DNA of 64,000 bases, from positions 4,811,501 through 4,875,500 of the forward strand of contig NZ_CP018171.1 in NCBI RefSeq assembly GCF_001889605.1, read 5' to 3'. Numbering within the stretch: the stretch's first letter is position 1; each line of letters starts with the position of its first letter. The notes beneath the pieces are model-generated. The model saw only the letters and a program-made list of their open reading frames with translations. It had not been told where the DNA came from and made no database searches. Shown in pieces: positions 8,465 to 17,388 of the stretch. Position numbers and translations under genes: made by a program. This stretch comes from Aquibium oceanicum. Its GTDB lineage: Bacteria; Pseudomonadota; Alphaproteobacteria; Rhizobiales; Rhizobiaceae.

Positions 8465-9997
8465 ATGATCGTCGAGGACCAGAGCGCTACGGTGGCCTTT
8501 CTCCAGGACCCGTCTTGCGTCGGCTCGGCAGCGCCCGTGGAGACGATCGACACCCATATCTCCCGCATCTTTCTCGCCGGCGACCATGCCTTCAAGATGA
8601 AGCGGGCGGTGAAGCTGCCCTATGCCGATTTCTCGACCCCTGCCCTTCGCCTTGCGGCCTGCGAGAAGGAGATCGAGCTGAACGGCGCCACGACGCCTGA
8701 AATCTATCTCGGCGTCCGCCGCATCACGCGCATGCCGGACGGCGGAGCCGAGTTCGACGGAGATGGCGAACTCCTGGACGCAGTGGTCGAGATGAAGCGT
8801 TTCGACCAGGAATGCATCTTCGACCATCTGGCGAGCGAGGGCCTCCTGACGCACGGGTTAATGACTGAGACCGCGCGCATGATCGTGCAGTTTCACCGCA
8901 CCGCGCCGGTAGTCCACATGACCAGCGGTTCGCAAAACATCGGCGGCGTGCTGGACATCAACGAGGCGGCCTTCGCCGGCAGCCATGTCTTCGGCGACGC
9001 GGAGGTGGCAGATCTGAACCGCGCCTTCCGCGAGGCTCTGTCGCGTCATTCGCCGCTGCTCGACCGTCGCGAGGCGGCGGGCAAGGTGCGTCGCTGCCAC
9101 GGCGATCTCCACCTGCGCAACATCTGCCTGCTGGACGGTGCTCCTCGCCTGTTCGACTGCATCGAATTCAACGACGCGATCGCCACGGTGGACGTGCTCT
9201 ACGACCTCGCCTTCCTGCTGATGGACCTCTGGCATCGCGGCTTCCCGGAGCATGCGAACCTCGTCATGAACCGCTACCTGGACGAGGCGGACGACGAGGA
9301 CGGGTTCCCGCTGCTGCCGTTTTTCATGGCGGTTCGCGCGGCCGTGCGCGCCCATGTGACGGCCACGCGCATCGAGGACGGCGGCGCCTCGGGGACGCTG
9401 ACCGACGAAGCGCGGTCCTATTTCGATCTCGCGCGGACGCTGCTGGGCGATCAGCGGCCTCGCCTGGTCACGATCGGCGGGTTGAGCGGCACGGGCAAGA
9501 CGACCGTCGCCGAAGCGCTGGCGCCGCGGCTCGGCCCGCCGCCGGGCGCCCGGATCGTGGAGAGCGACCGCGTCCGCAAGGCCATGCACGGGGTTCCGGC
9601 CGAGACCCGCCTGCCTGCAAAGGCCTATGCGCCACAGGTTTCGGAGCGGGTCTACCGAGAGATGGCCTGGCGATCGGCGCCGATCCTCGCCGAGGGAGGG
9701 TCCGTCGTCGCCGACGCGGTCTTCGACAGGAGCGAGAACCGCGAGGCGATCGAAAAGGCGGCCGGCAACGAGCATGCCCCCTTCACCGGCATATGGCTGC
9801 AGACCGATCCCGCCATCCTGTGGGATCGGGTGGGCGCGCGCCGGGACGGTCCTTCGGACGCGACGGTGGATGTCCTGTCGCGGCAGCAGGAGCGCCGCAT
9901 CGAAGGCGTCACCTGGCACCGGATCGACGCAGGCAGGCCCGTCGAGGACATCGCCGACGCGATCCTGTCGCTCTGCCGGCTGCACGAACCGCCCTGA
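8465..9997 (+). CDS. APH-like domain fused to a P-loop kinase domain
   Basis: A 510-residue soluble protein in two halves. Residues 1-330 look like an aminoglycoside-phosphotransferase-type kinase with the catalytic loop CHGDLHLRNICLLDG and the metal-binding region LFDCIEFND. Residues 335-510 form an AAA_33-type P-loop kinase with Walker A GLSGTGKTT. The substrate is unknown, and such fusions are annotated only in general terms. The ATG at 8465 follows GGAGG. It lies just downstream of an FNR-controlled cytochrome and is probably part of the low-oxygen response. Confidence 0.85.
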   Translation: MIVEDQSATVAFLQDPSCVGSAAPVETIDTHISRIFLAGDHAFKMKRAVKLPYADFSTPALRLAACEKEIELNGATTPEIYLGVRRITRMPDGGAEFDGDGELLDAVVEMKRFDQECIFDHLASEGLLTHGLMTETARMIVQFHRTAPVVHMTSGSQNIGGVLDINEAAFAGSHVFGDAEVADLNRAFREALSRHSPLLDRREAAGKVRRCHGDLHLRNICLLDGAPRLFDCIEFNDAIATVDVLYDLAFLLMDLWHRGFPEHANLVMNRYLDEADDEDGFPLLPFFMAVRAAVRAHVTATRIEDGGASGTLTDEARSYFDLARTLLGDQRPRLVTIGGLSGTGKTTVAEALAPRLGPPPGARIVESDRVRKAMHGVPAETRLPAKAYAPQVSERVYREMAWRSAPILAEGGSVVADAVFDRSENREAIEKAAGNEHAPFTGIWLQTDPAILWDRVGARRDGPSDATVDVLSRQQERRIEGVTWHRIDAGRPVEDIADAILSLCRLHEPP

Positions 9998-10019
9998 CGT
10001 CTCCGCCGGCCGGGGACGT

Positions 10020-12701
10020 TCAGACGAGGTCCAGCGTGGCGAGGCTGACGCCGGCTTCCTGCGGGTGGCGGTCGAGCGTGAAACCGAAATCGCGGCACAT
10101 GTCGAGCATCCTGCGGTTTTCCGTCAGCACGATACCCTCCACCCGGCGGATGCCTTCCGATCGGGCATAGTCGATGATGCGGCGAAGCAGGGCGAAGCCG
10201 AGGCCGTGTCCCTGGAGATCGGTGCGCACCAGCAGCGCATATTCGGCGGAGACGTGGTCGGGATCGCTGGAGAGGCGTCCGATGCCGGCAAGCTCGCCGG
10301 TATCCTGTCTTATGGCGACGAACGCCATGTCGCGCTCGTAGTCGAGTTGGGTCAGCCGCTTCAGCATGTCATCGGTGAAGCGCTTGCGCGGGGCCAGAAA
10401 GCGGAAGCGGATGTCGTCGGGCGAGGTCTTGTCGAGAAATTCCGGATAGAGCGCGATGTCGGCCGGCTTGATCGGCCGGATCAGGAAATCCATGCCACCG
10501 GCCGAGAAGGTCTGCTCCCATTCCGCGGGATAGGGGCGGATGGCGAGGTCGGGGTTGGGGCCGGCCTCCTCGACGCGGGCGGGATCGATCTCGACGCGCG
10601 CATCGAGCGCGATGACGCCTTGCGGATCGGCGAGCAGCGGATTGACGTCGAGCGAGGCGATGCAGGGAAAGTCGACGATCAGCTGCGACAGGCCGTTGAG
10701 GGCCAAGGCGATCGCGGCGCGGTCGGCCGGCTTTCGGTCGCGGTAGCCCTTGAGCAGCCGTCCGATACGGGTGCGATCCATCAGGTCCCCGGCGAGCACG
10801 TCGTCGAGCGGCGGTAGCGCAATGGCCGTGTCGTCCATGATCTCGACCGCCGTGCCGCCGGCGCCGAACAGCACCACCGGCCCGAAGATCGGATCGCGGC
10901 TCATGCCGAGGATGAGTTCCTGCGCGTGGCGGCGGACCACCATCGGCTGCACTGCGAAGCCATCGACGGCGGACCCCGGCGCCTTTTTCGCGACGCGGTC
11001 CCGGATGGTCTCGGCGGCCTCGAAGGCGGCCTCCTCGCTGTCGATGTCGAGGACGACGCCGCCGATGTCGGACTTGTGCGAAATCTCCCTGGAGAGGAGC
11101 TTCACGACGATCCTGTCCCAATCCTTCAGCAGTTTGCGCGCCGCGTCCCGCGCTTCTCCCGGCGTCTCCGCGACGATCGTCTCCGGGACCGGGATGCCAT
11201 AGGCGCCGATGACCGCCTTTGCTTCCGGCTCGGTCAGCATGCGCCGGCCTTCGCGCGCGACGGTGCGGAAGATTTCGAGGACGGCGGCGCGATCGCTCGG
11301 CGCGTCCTCGCTGCGGCTCGACGGCACGCGCATGAGCGCTTCCTGGGCGCGCGACCAATCGCTGAGGTAAGAGACAGCCATGGCCGTGTCGGCCGGGGTC
11401 GCATAGCTCGCCACGCCGGCATCGTGGAGGATCTGGCGGCCTTCCCTTGCCGTATGTTCGCCAAGCCAACAGGTGAGCACGGGCTTGCGGTTGATCGTGC
11501 CGTTGTGTGTCAGCGCCGCGACCGCCCGGGCCGCGTCCACCGGCGAGGCTAGGCCGGTCGGGCAGTTGAGCACCATGATCGCGTCCGTGCCCGGATCGTC
11601 CGCTACGGCCTGCACCGCCGCGACGTAGCGCTCGGGCGGCGCGTCGCCGATGATGTCGACGGGATTGGCATGGGACCATGTCGCCGGCAGCGACGCGTTC
11701 AGCTTCTCGATCGTTTCGGGAGAGAGTTCAGCCAATTCGCCCTTGCAATCGATCAACTGGTCTACGGCGAGAACGCCGGCCCCACCGCCATTGGTGACGA
11801 TGCCGACACGCGATCGGGCGAGCGGCGAGAACCGCGCCGTCGTCTCGGCGGCGTCGAAGAGTTCGGCCAGTCCCTCGACGCGCAGGATGCCGGCGCGCGA
11901 CAGCGCCGCGTCCACCACCCGATCGGCACCCGACAGCGCGCCCGTATGTGTCGCGGCCGCGGCCGCAGCCTGTTCGTGGCGGCCCGACTTTACCACGATG
12001 ACCGGCTTGATGCGGGCCGCCGCGCGGGCGGCGGACATGAACTTCCGCGGATTGGGGATCGTCTCGAGATACATGACGATCGCCTTCGTGCCGGCGTCGC
12101 CCGCCAGCATGTCGAGATAGTCGCCGACGTCGACGTCGGCCATGTCGCCCAGCGAGACGAGATGGGAAAAGCCGAGATTGTTGTCGGCGGCCCAATCGAT
12201 GAGCGAGGTTGCGATGGCGCCGGACTGCGAAAGCAACGCGATCTTGCCCGCCCTCGGGGCCATGTGGGCGAAACCGGCGTTGAGCTTCAGCGGCGGGATC
12301 ATGAGGCCGAGCGTGTTCGGCCCGATGATGCGGAAAAGATACGGCCTGGCCGCATCCAGCATCGCCTGCCGAAGCCCGTTCTCCCGCGTGAGCCCTGCGG
12401 TAATGACCACGGCCGCGCGCGTGCCCTTCTCGCCGAGTTCGCGGATCACCTGAGGCACCACCTGCGGCGGCGTTACGACGACGCCAAGGTCGGGAACACC
12501 CGGAAGCGATGCCGCATCGGGGTAGCAGGGGATGCCAGAAACCTCCCCGTACTTCGGGTTCACCGGCCAGATATCGCCCTCGAAGCCGCCATTGACGATG
12601 TTGTCCGTGACCACGCGCCCCACCGACCCCGGCTTGACCGAGGCACCGATTATGGCGACCGAGCGTGGGCGCACCGCGAATTCGAGATTTCTGATCGTCA
12701 C
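10020..12701 (-). CDS. bifunctional acyl-CoA synthetase (NDP-forming) / GNAT acetyltransferase
   Basis: An 893-residue protein with the architecture of protein lysine acetyltransferase Pat/YfiQ. It has a CoA-binding domain (residues 5-130, RPRSVAIIGAS), a succinyl-CoA-ligase-like domain (150-460, LSQSGAIATSLIDW), an ATP-grasp domain (490-710, FAVQPMVV ... ILGMSRDPIFGPVVLFGAGG) and a C-terminal GNAT domain (730-893) with the acetyl-CoA loop RTDLQGHGLGFALL. It may acetylate metabolic enzymes or make acetate plus ATP from acetyl-CoA; the sequence alone does not decide. A box-like dyad at 12754 lies upstream, so it may be induced at low oxygen to adjust carbon metabolism. Confidence 0.9.
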   Translation of the reverse strand: MTIRNLEFAVRPRSVAIIGASVKPGSVGRVVTDNIVNGGFEGDIWPVNPKYGEVSGIPCYPDAASLPGVPDLGVVVTPPQVVPQVIRELGEKGTRAAVVITAGLTRENGLRQAMLDAARPYLFRIIGPNTLGLMIPPLKLNAGFAHMAPRAGKIALLSQSGAIATSLIDWAADNNLGFSHLVSLGDMADVDVGDYLDMLAGDAGTKAIVMYLETIPNPRKFMSAARAAARIKPVIVVKSGRHEQAAAAAATHTGALSGADRVVDAALSRAGILRVEGLAELFDAAETTARFSPLARSRVGIVTNGGGAGVLAVDQLIDCKGELAELSPETIEKLNASLPATWSHANPVDIIGDAPPERYVAAVQAVADDPGTDAIMVLNCPTGLASPVDAARAVAALTHNGTINRKPVLTCWLGEHTAREGRQILHDAGVASYATPADTAMAVSYLSDWSRAQEALMRVPSSRSEDAPSDRAAVLEIFRTVAREGRRMLTEPEAKAVIGAYGIPVPETIVAETPGEARDAARKLLKDWDRIVVKLLSREISHKSDIGGVVLDIDSEEAAFEAAETIRDRVAKKAPGSAVDGFAVQPMVVRRHAQELILGMSRDPIFGPVVLFGAGGTAVEIMDDTAIALPPLDDVLAGDLMDRTRIGRLLKGYRDRKPADRAAIALALNGLSQLIVDFPCIASLDVNPLLADPQGVIALDARVEIDPARVEEAGPNPDLAIRPYPAEWEQTFSAGGMDFLIRPIKPADIALYPEFLDKTSPDDIRFRFLAPRKRFTDDMLKRLTQLDYERDMAFVAIRQDTGELAGIGRLSSDPDHVSAEYALLVRTDLQGHGLGFALLRRIIDYARSEGIRRVEGIVLTENRRMLDMCRDFGFTLDRHPQEAGVSLATLDLV

Positions 12702-12753
12702 CTGTCTGCTCTCCTTCGCGTCGTCTCATGCGGCGGGGCGGTGCCGGGCGTCG

Positions 12754-12767
12754 TTGTCCTGGATCAA
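12754..12767 (-). promoter_or_regulatory. imperfect FNR/FixK box upstream of the acyl-CoA synthetase
   Basis: TTGTCCTGGATCAA has one perfect ATCAA arm and one TTGTC arm. It is centred about 59 bases upstream of the start at 12701 and also lies upstream of the divergent DUF302 gene (12891). It is weaker than the other boxes in the island and is supported mainly by its position. Confidence 0.5.
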
Positions 12768-12890
12768 TGCCGCGCTGCCGTTCGCAGCCTAGCAAGGTAA
12801 CCTGCGAACGCGACCGTCTTGCAAATGCAGGACGGATGCAAGCTGCGTCGGCCGCAGCAACCCAAAACGAGACAAAGAGAGGAAACGACC

Positions 12891-13277
12891 ATGGGCTACT
12901 ATTTCAGCAAGACCGTCAGCATGCCGTTCGACGAGGCGGTCGACCATGTCACCAAAGCACTGGCCGACAAGGGCTTCGGCGTGCTCACCACCATCGACGT
13001 GAGGGCGACGATGAAGAACAAGCTCGGCGTCGACGGCAAGCCCTACACGATCCTCGGCGCTTGCAATCCCCATCTCGCCTGGCGTGCGCTGCAGGCCGAG
13101 GACAAGATCGGGACCATGCTGCCTTGCAACGTCATCGTCACCGAACATGCACCGGGCGAGGTGGAGATCGCCGCGGTCGATCCGGTCGCTTCCATGCAGG
13201 CGATTGAGAACCCGTCCCTGGGCGAGGTCGCCGAGGAGGTCCGGACCATGCTTTCCGAGGTGATCGACAGCCTTTGA
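12891..13277 (+). CDS. DUF302 family protein
   Basis: A 128-residue cytosolic protein matching the DUF302 family (YYFSKTVSMPFDEAVDHVTKALADKGFGVLTTIDV ... LGACNPHLAWRAL ... LPCNVIV). The family's function is unknown. Conserved Cys residues in GACNP and LPCN could bind a metal or haem, but this is not established. The start is well supported by AGAGAGGAAACGACC before the ATG. The stop overlaps the start of the heavy-metal ATPase gene (TGATG), so the two are translationally coupled, which hints at a shared role in metal handling under low oxygen. Confidence 0.9.
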   Translation: MGYYFSKTVSMPFDEAVDHVTKALADKGFGVLTTIDVRATMKNKLGVDGKPYTILGACNPHLAWRALQAEDKIGTMLPCNVIVTEHAPGEVEIAAVDPVASMQAIENPSLGEVAEEVRTMLSEVIDSL

Positions 13278-15187
13278 TGCGGTCGTCTGCCGTGGCCGCT
13301 CCGAATGAAAGCTTGCTGCGCAGGGCGTTGCTGCTCCTTGCAGTGGGCGGCCTTCTCGCGGGCTTCCTTCTACCGGCAGATAGCGGCCGGCTTTCGCAGG
13401 ACCTCGTCTGGACCGCCGCGACGCTGCCGCTGGTCCTGACACTTGCAGTCTCCATCGTGCGGGACTTCTGGATCGGGCGCTTCGGTGTCGACGCGATCGC
13501 GCTGGTCTCCATGTCGGCGGCGCTGCTGCTCGACCAGGCGCTGGCCGCCGTGGTGGTGGCAATCATGTATGCCGGTGGCAGCGTTCTGGAGGACTTCGCC
13601 AGAGGCCGGGCCGAGCGCAACCTGAAGGCGCTCACCGACCGGTCGCCCCGCTTCGCGCGGCGGCTCGCAGGCGGCAAGCTGGAGGAGATACCGGCCGATG
13701 AGGTGGCGGTCGGCGACGAACTCCTGGTCCGCGCCGGCGAAGTGCTTCCGGTCGACGGGGTCCTGCTCGATGAGCATGCCTCCATCGACGCGGCGGCGGT
13801 GACGGGCGAGCCGCTTCCCGAGCGGTGCCGGCTCGGCGACGTTCTCCTCAGCGGCACCGTGAATGCCGCCGAGAGCTTTCGCATGCGGGCGACCGCCATC
13901 GCGGGCGAAAGCACCTATGCGGGGATCGTGCGGATGGTGCAGGCCGCGCAGACCGCCAAGGCGCCCTTCATGCGCATGGCGGATCGCTTCGCCCTCCTGC
14001 TCCTGCCCGCCACGCTCATCATCGCCGCAGCCGCATGGCTTGGTTCGGGAGACCCGATCCGTGCGCTGGCCGTGCTGGTGGTCGCGACCCCCTGCCCGCT
14101 GATCCTGGCCGCGCCGGTGGCCTTTATCTCCGGCGTCTCGCGTGCCGCGCGCGCCGGCGTCCTGATGAAGGGAAGCGCGGCGCTCGAGGCGCTGGCCCAG
14201 ACGAAAACCGTCATCTTCGACAAGACCGGAACGCTGACCCATGGCGGTGCCGGGCTGCTCGAGATCGAGGCCGCGCCGGGACGTGACGGCGACGAGGTTC
14301 TGCGACTGCTCGGGTCCCTCGAGCAGGCCTCGGGCAACGTGGTCGCCCTCGCGGCGGTGGAAGCTGCGAGGAGCCACGCGCTCGCCCTGTCGCCGCCGCG
14401 CGAGGTGAAGGAATCTCGCGGCTCGGGGTTGCAAGGCATCGTGGACGGGGTCCGCGTGATCGCCGGGTCGCGCGCATTCGTGTGCGGCACGGAACCACTG
14501 CCGTTGTGGGCGGAGAAGACGATCAAGCGCTACGAAGGTCAGCCGGTGCTTACCGTTTATCTGTCGGCGAACGGGATGCTCGTGGGCATATTCGTGTTCG
14601 GCGACGGCGTGAGGGCAGATGCGCACGCCACCATCGCCGCGCTGCGCCGAAACGGCATCGGCCGCGCAGTGATGCTGACGGGAGACGACGAGGCCGCGGC
14701 CGCGCGCGTCGCGGCTCCGCTCGGCCTCGACCGGGTGCTCGCCGGCGCGACCCCGTCCGGCAAGGTGGACGTCGTGCGCGAGGAGCGCGCGAGCGCGCCG
14801 ACGCTGATGGTCGGCGACGGCATCAACGACGCACCGGCGCTCGCAGCCGCCACGGTGGGGATCGCGATGGGCGCGCGCGGCGCGACCGCCTCCTCGCAGG
14901 CGGCCGACATCGTGATCCTGACCGACAGCCTGAAGCCGGTGGCCGAGGCCGTCGCGATCGCCCGCCGCACCCGTGCCATCGCCTATCAGAGCGTCGTCAC
15001 TGGCCTCGCCCTTTCCGGTATCGCGATGCTCTTCGCCGCCTTCGGCTATGTCACGCCGGTCGCCGGGGCGCTTCTGCAGGAGGGGATCGACGTGGCGGTG
15101 ATCGTCAACGCCCTGCGGGCGCTACGCGGCGGCGTGGGCCAGTCGTCGTTTGACGCCAATCAAGGACGCATGCGGCAGCCGGCCTAG
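13277..15187 (+). CDS. heavy-metal-type (P1B-like) P-type ATPase without metal-binding domain
   Basis: A 636-residue membrane pump with actuator AVTGEP, transmembrane motif TPCPL, phosphorylation site DKTGTLTH and hinge GDGINDAPALAAATVGIAMG. It lacks the N-terminal HMA or histidine-rich metal-binding domain seen in most P1B ATPases. The metal-site motif is CPL instead of CPC. The nucleotide-domain HP motif appears as HA (RSHALALS). The substrate metal cannot be named. The ATG at 13277 overlaps the DUF302 stop. An FNR/FixK box for the next gene lies inside its last codons. Confidence 0.88.
   Translation: MRSSAVAAPNESLLRRALLLLAVGGLLAGFLLPADSGRLSQDLVWTAATLPLVLTLAVSIVRDFWIGRFGVDAIALVSMSAALLLDQALAAVVVAIMYAGGSVLEDFARGRAERNLKALTDRSPRFARRLAGGKLEEIPADEVAVGDELLVRAGEVLPVDGVLLDEHASIDAAAVTGEPLPERCRLGDVLLSGTVNAAESFRMRATAIAGESTYAGIVRMVQAAQTAKAPFMRMADRFALLLLPATLIIAAAAWLGSGDPIRALAVLVVATPCPLILAAPVAFISGVSRAARAGVLMKGSAALEALAQTKTVIFDKTGTLTHGGAGLLEIEAAPGRDGDEVLRLLGSLEQASGNVVALAAVEAARSHALALSPPREVKESRGSGLQGIVDGVRVIAGSRAFVCGTEPLPLWAEKTIKRYEGQPVLTVYLSANGMLVGIFVFGDGVRADAHATIAALRRNGIGRAVMLTGDDEAAAARVAAPLGLDRVLAGATPSGKVDVVREERASAPTLMVGDGINDAPALAAATVGIAMGARGATASSQAADIVILTDSLKPVAEAVAIARRTRAIAYQSVVTGLALSGIAMLFAAFGYVTPVAGALLQEGIDVAVIVNALRALRGGVGQSSFDANQGRMRQPA
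15150..15163 (+). promoter_or_regulatory. FNR/FixK box upstream of cytochrome c (15220)
   Basis: TTGACGCCAATCAA lies within the 3' end of the ATPase gene, centred about 63 bases upstream of the cytochrome ATG. Both arms fit TTGAY/RTCAA. The spacing repeats that seen for the cytochrome at 8011. Confidence 0.7.
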
Positions 15188-15219
15188 AGTGCGATAGTGG
15201 TGCGGGTGGGGAGTGATCT

Positions 15220-15543
15220 ATGAAGACCAAGGAGCTTGCAGTCTGTGCGGCACTGGCGCTTACCTGCGGCAGCGCGATCGCGGGCGATGCGGAGAGCGCC
15301 TTCCGCGGCAAGCGGATCGCCGAGGCGAACTGTGCCGAGTGCCACGCCATCGCGCGGTCCGATGCAGGCGCAAATCCGAGGGCACCGGCCTTCGGGGACC
15401 TCGGCAAGCTGCGGTCGCTGGAGACCCTGCGGCAGGAGATGCTCGGCGGATTGTTCCTGCGCCACGCGGTGATGCCGGATTTCGAGCCGGATGCCACGCA
15501 AGCGGATGACATCGTCACCTATATGGAGAGCATCCAGGAATGA
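15220..15543 (+). CDS. small periplasmic cytochrome c
   Basis: A 107-residue exported cytochrome. The signal peptide ends at about residue 21 (GSAIAG). The haem motif is CAECH, and the probable Met ligand lies in AVMPDFEP. Size and layout match the cytochrome at 4743, suggesting duplication. It begins a plus-strand run with trxC (24 bases on) and the DUF4010 gene. It is preceded by an FNR/FixK box, so low-oxygen induction is likely. The redox partner is unknown. Confidence 0.9.
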   Translation: MKTKELAVCAALALTCGSAIAGDAESAFRGKRIAEANCAECHAIARSDAGANPRAPAFGDLGKLRSLETLRQEMLGGLFLRHAVMPDFEPDATQADDIVTYMESIQE

Positions 15544-15567
15544 TCCCGGGCGCGAGGAGGAACCAGG

Positions 15568-16017
15568 ATGCTTGAGGAAAGCCTGATCGTTTGCAGCAAG
15601 TGCGCTGGCGTCAACCGGGTGCCGGCTTCGCGCCGCCCGGAGGACGCCAAATGCGGCAAGTGCCACGCGCCGCTGTTTTCGGGACATCCGGAGGACGTTG
15701 ACGGGGCGACCTTCGAGCGGCAGATCGGCCGCAGCAGCGTGCCGGTGCTGGTCGACGTCTGGGCCCCGTGGTGCGGCCCCTGCCGGATGATGGCGCCCGC
15801 CTTCGAGGCGGCGGCGCGCGAACTGGAGCCGAGTGTGAGGCTGATCAAGCTCAACTCGGATGCCGAACAGGCCGTGGCAGGCAATCTCGGCATCCGCGGC
15901 ATCCCGACGATGATCCTCTACCATGGCGGCAAGGAAATCGGCCGCGCCTCGGGCGCGATGAACACTTCCCAGATCGTGCGCTGGACCCGCGACCACCTTC
16001 CCATGGCGGACGCCTGA
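15568..16017 (+). CDS. trxC: thioredoxin 2 (TrxC type)
   Basis: A 149-residue cytosolic thiol-disulphide reductase. Two N-terminal CxxC pairs (CSKC and CGKC, residues 9-32) form the zinc ribbon typical of thioredoxin 2. The redox site is WCGPC in VDVWAPWCGPCRMMAP, and the cis-proline lies in GIRGIPTMIL. In E. coli TrxC is part of the oxidative stress response. Here it sits between an FNR-controlled cytochrome and a DUF4010 membrane protein, so it is probably co-expressed at low oxygen. Confidence 0.94.
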   Translation: MLEESLIVCSKCAGVNRVPASRRPEDAKCGKCHAPLFSGHPEDVDGATFERQIGRSSVPVLVDVWAPWCGPCRMMAPAFEAAARELEPSVRLIKLNSDAEQAVAGNLGIRGIPTMILYHGGKEIGRASGAMNTSQIVRWTRDHLPMADA

Positions 16018-16030
16018 AGAAGCCCAAGCG

Positions 16031-17314
16031 ATGGATCCCCTCATTCCGCGGCTCGGGCTGGCGCTGGCGATCGGACTTCTGGTCGGGCTGGAACGCGGCT
16101 GGCGCGAGCGCGACGCGCCGGACCGAAGCCGCACGGCGGGCATCCGCACCTACGGAATTTCGGGGCTCACCGGCGGGATCCTGGCGGCACTGGCGCAGCA
16201 GTTCGCAAGCGGGCTGATCCTGGCGGCAGGCTTCCTCGGCTACGGCGCGGTGCTTGCCTGGTTCAAGGCGCGCGAAGCCGCGCACGACGAGGACTACAGC
16301 GTCACCGGGGTGGTGGCCGGGCTCGCAGTCTTCGCGCTCGGTGCATTGGCCGTGGTCGGCGACTACGTCGCGGCGGCGGCGGGCGGCGCGTTCCTCGCCG
16401 CCGTGCTGGCGAGCCGCGAGGTGCTGCACGGGCTGCTGCGCCGCCTCACCTGGATCGAACTCCGCTCCGCCCTCGTGCTCGCCGTAATGACGGCGATCGT
16501 GCTGCCGATCCTGCCCGACCGCACCATCGACCCCTGGGGAGGGCTCAACCCCCACGAGATCTGGTTCTTCACCGTGCTGACGGCAGCCATCTCCTTCCTC
16601 GGCTATGCCGCGACGCGAATCTTCGGCGCGGCGCGGGGGCTCCTCGTCAGCGCCCTCACCGGCGCCATCGTCTCGTCCACCGCCGTGACGCTCGCGCTCG
16701 GCCGCGCCGCGAAGGCGGAGGGCGGGGCGGAGACGGGACGGTTCGCCGGCGCGGCCTGCTTCGCGGCCATGGTCTCGGTCCTGCGCGTTGCGGTGGTGAC
16801 GCTGATCATAGAACCGGGCGTGCTCGCATATACGGGGCTGCCGATCCTGGCCGCCGCGGCGGTCCTCGCCGGAGCGGGGACCTTGCTGCTCATCCGCGCC
16901 GCCGGCGGGAGCGCGCTCGAACCCGCAACCCGCAACCCGTTCGACGTCGGGCCCCTGCTCCTGTTCGCCCTCCTATTTGCGATCGTCTCCACGGCGAGCG
17001 CGGCGATCGCGGGGCTGATCGACGACCGGGGCCTCGTCGCGGTGTCCGCCATCTCGGGCACGTTCGACGTCGACGTGGCGGTGCTGAGTTCGCTGCGGCT
17101 GGTAGGCCAGGCGGTTCCGGCGGAGACTGTCGCGGTCGCGGTCCTGCTGGCGCTGGCGGCGAACGCGCTCGGCCGCCTGTTCGTCGCGGCCGTGGCCGGC
17201 CCCGTCCGCTACTGGACGCCCCTCGTCGTGGCGAGCGCCGCCGCGGCGGCGGTCGGATACGGCGCGTTCGTGCTTGCGCCCCATCTGCGCCTGGTACTCG
17301 CCCCGGCCGGCTGA
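16031..17314 (+). CDS. MgtC/DUF4010 family membrane protein
   Basis: A 427-residue integral membrane protein with about 12 hydrophobic segments. The N-terminus (LGLALAIGLLVGLERGWRER) is the MgtC/SapB-type start, with the conserved ERG and the RTAGIRTYGI segment; the remainder fits DUF4010. The family's function is unknown. It begins 13 bases after trxC and is probably in the same transcript. Tandem hydrophobic units suggest an internal duplication. Confidence 0.88.
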   Translation: MDPLIPRLGLALAIGLLVGLERGWRERDAPDRSRTAGIRTYGISGLTGGILAALAQQFASGLILAAGFLGYGAVLAWFKAREAAHDEDYSVTGVVAGLAVFALGALAVVGDYVAAAAGGAFLAAVLASREVLHGLLRRLTWIELRSALVLAVMTAIVLPILPDRTIDPWGGLNPHEIWFFTVLTAAISFLGYAATRIFGAARGLLVSALTGAIVSSTAVTLALGRAAKAEGGAETGRFAGAACFAAMVSVLRVAVVTLIIEPGVLAYTGLPILAAAAVLAGAGTLLLIRAAGGSALEPATRNPFDVGPLLLFALLFAIVSTASAAIAGLIDDRGLVAVSAISGTFDVDVAVLSSLRLVGQAVPAETVAVAVLLALAANALGRLFVAAVAGPVRYWTPLVVASAAAAAVGYGAFVLAPHLRLVLAPAG

Positions 17315-17323
17315 CCGCCGCTT

Positions 17324-17337
17324 TTGATGCCGATCAA
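17324..17337 (+). promoter_or_regulatory. perfect FNR/FixK box (TTGAT-N4-ATCAA)
   Basis: TTGATGCCGATCAA is an exact match to the canonical FNR/FixK consensus. It is centred about 58 bases upstream of the ATG at 17389 and is the best-matching box of the island. Confidence 0.82.
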
Positions 17338-17388
17338 GGCCCGGCTTTCCCGCCTCGCTAACAGTCGCGGCAGGAAAGGAAACCACCC

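Noticed and set aside
10369-11679. 436-residue minus-strand frame inside the acyl-CoA synthetase gene
   Set aside because: It is the +1 frame of a well-supported 893-residue protein, with an arginine/proline-rich sequence and no start signal.
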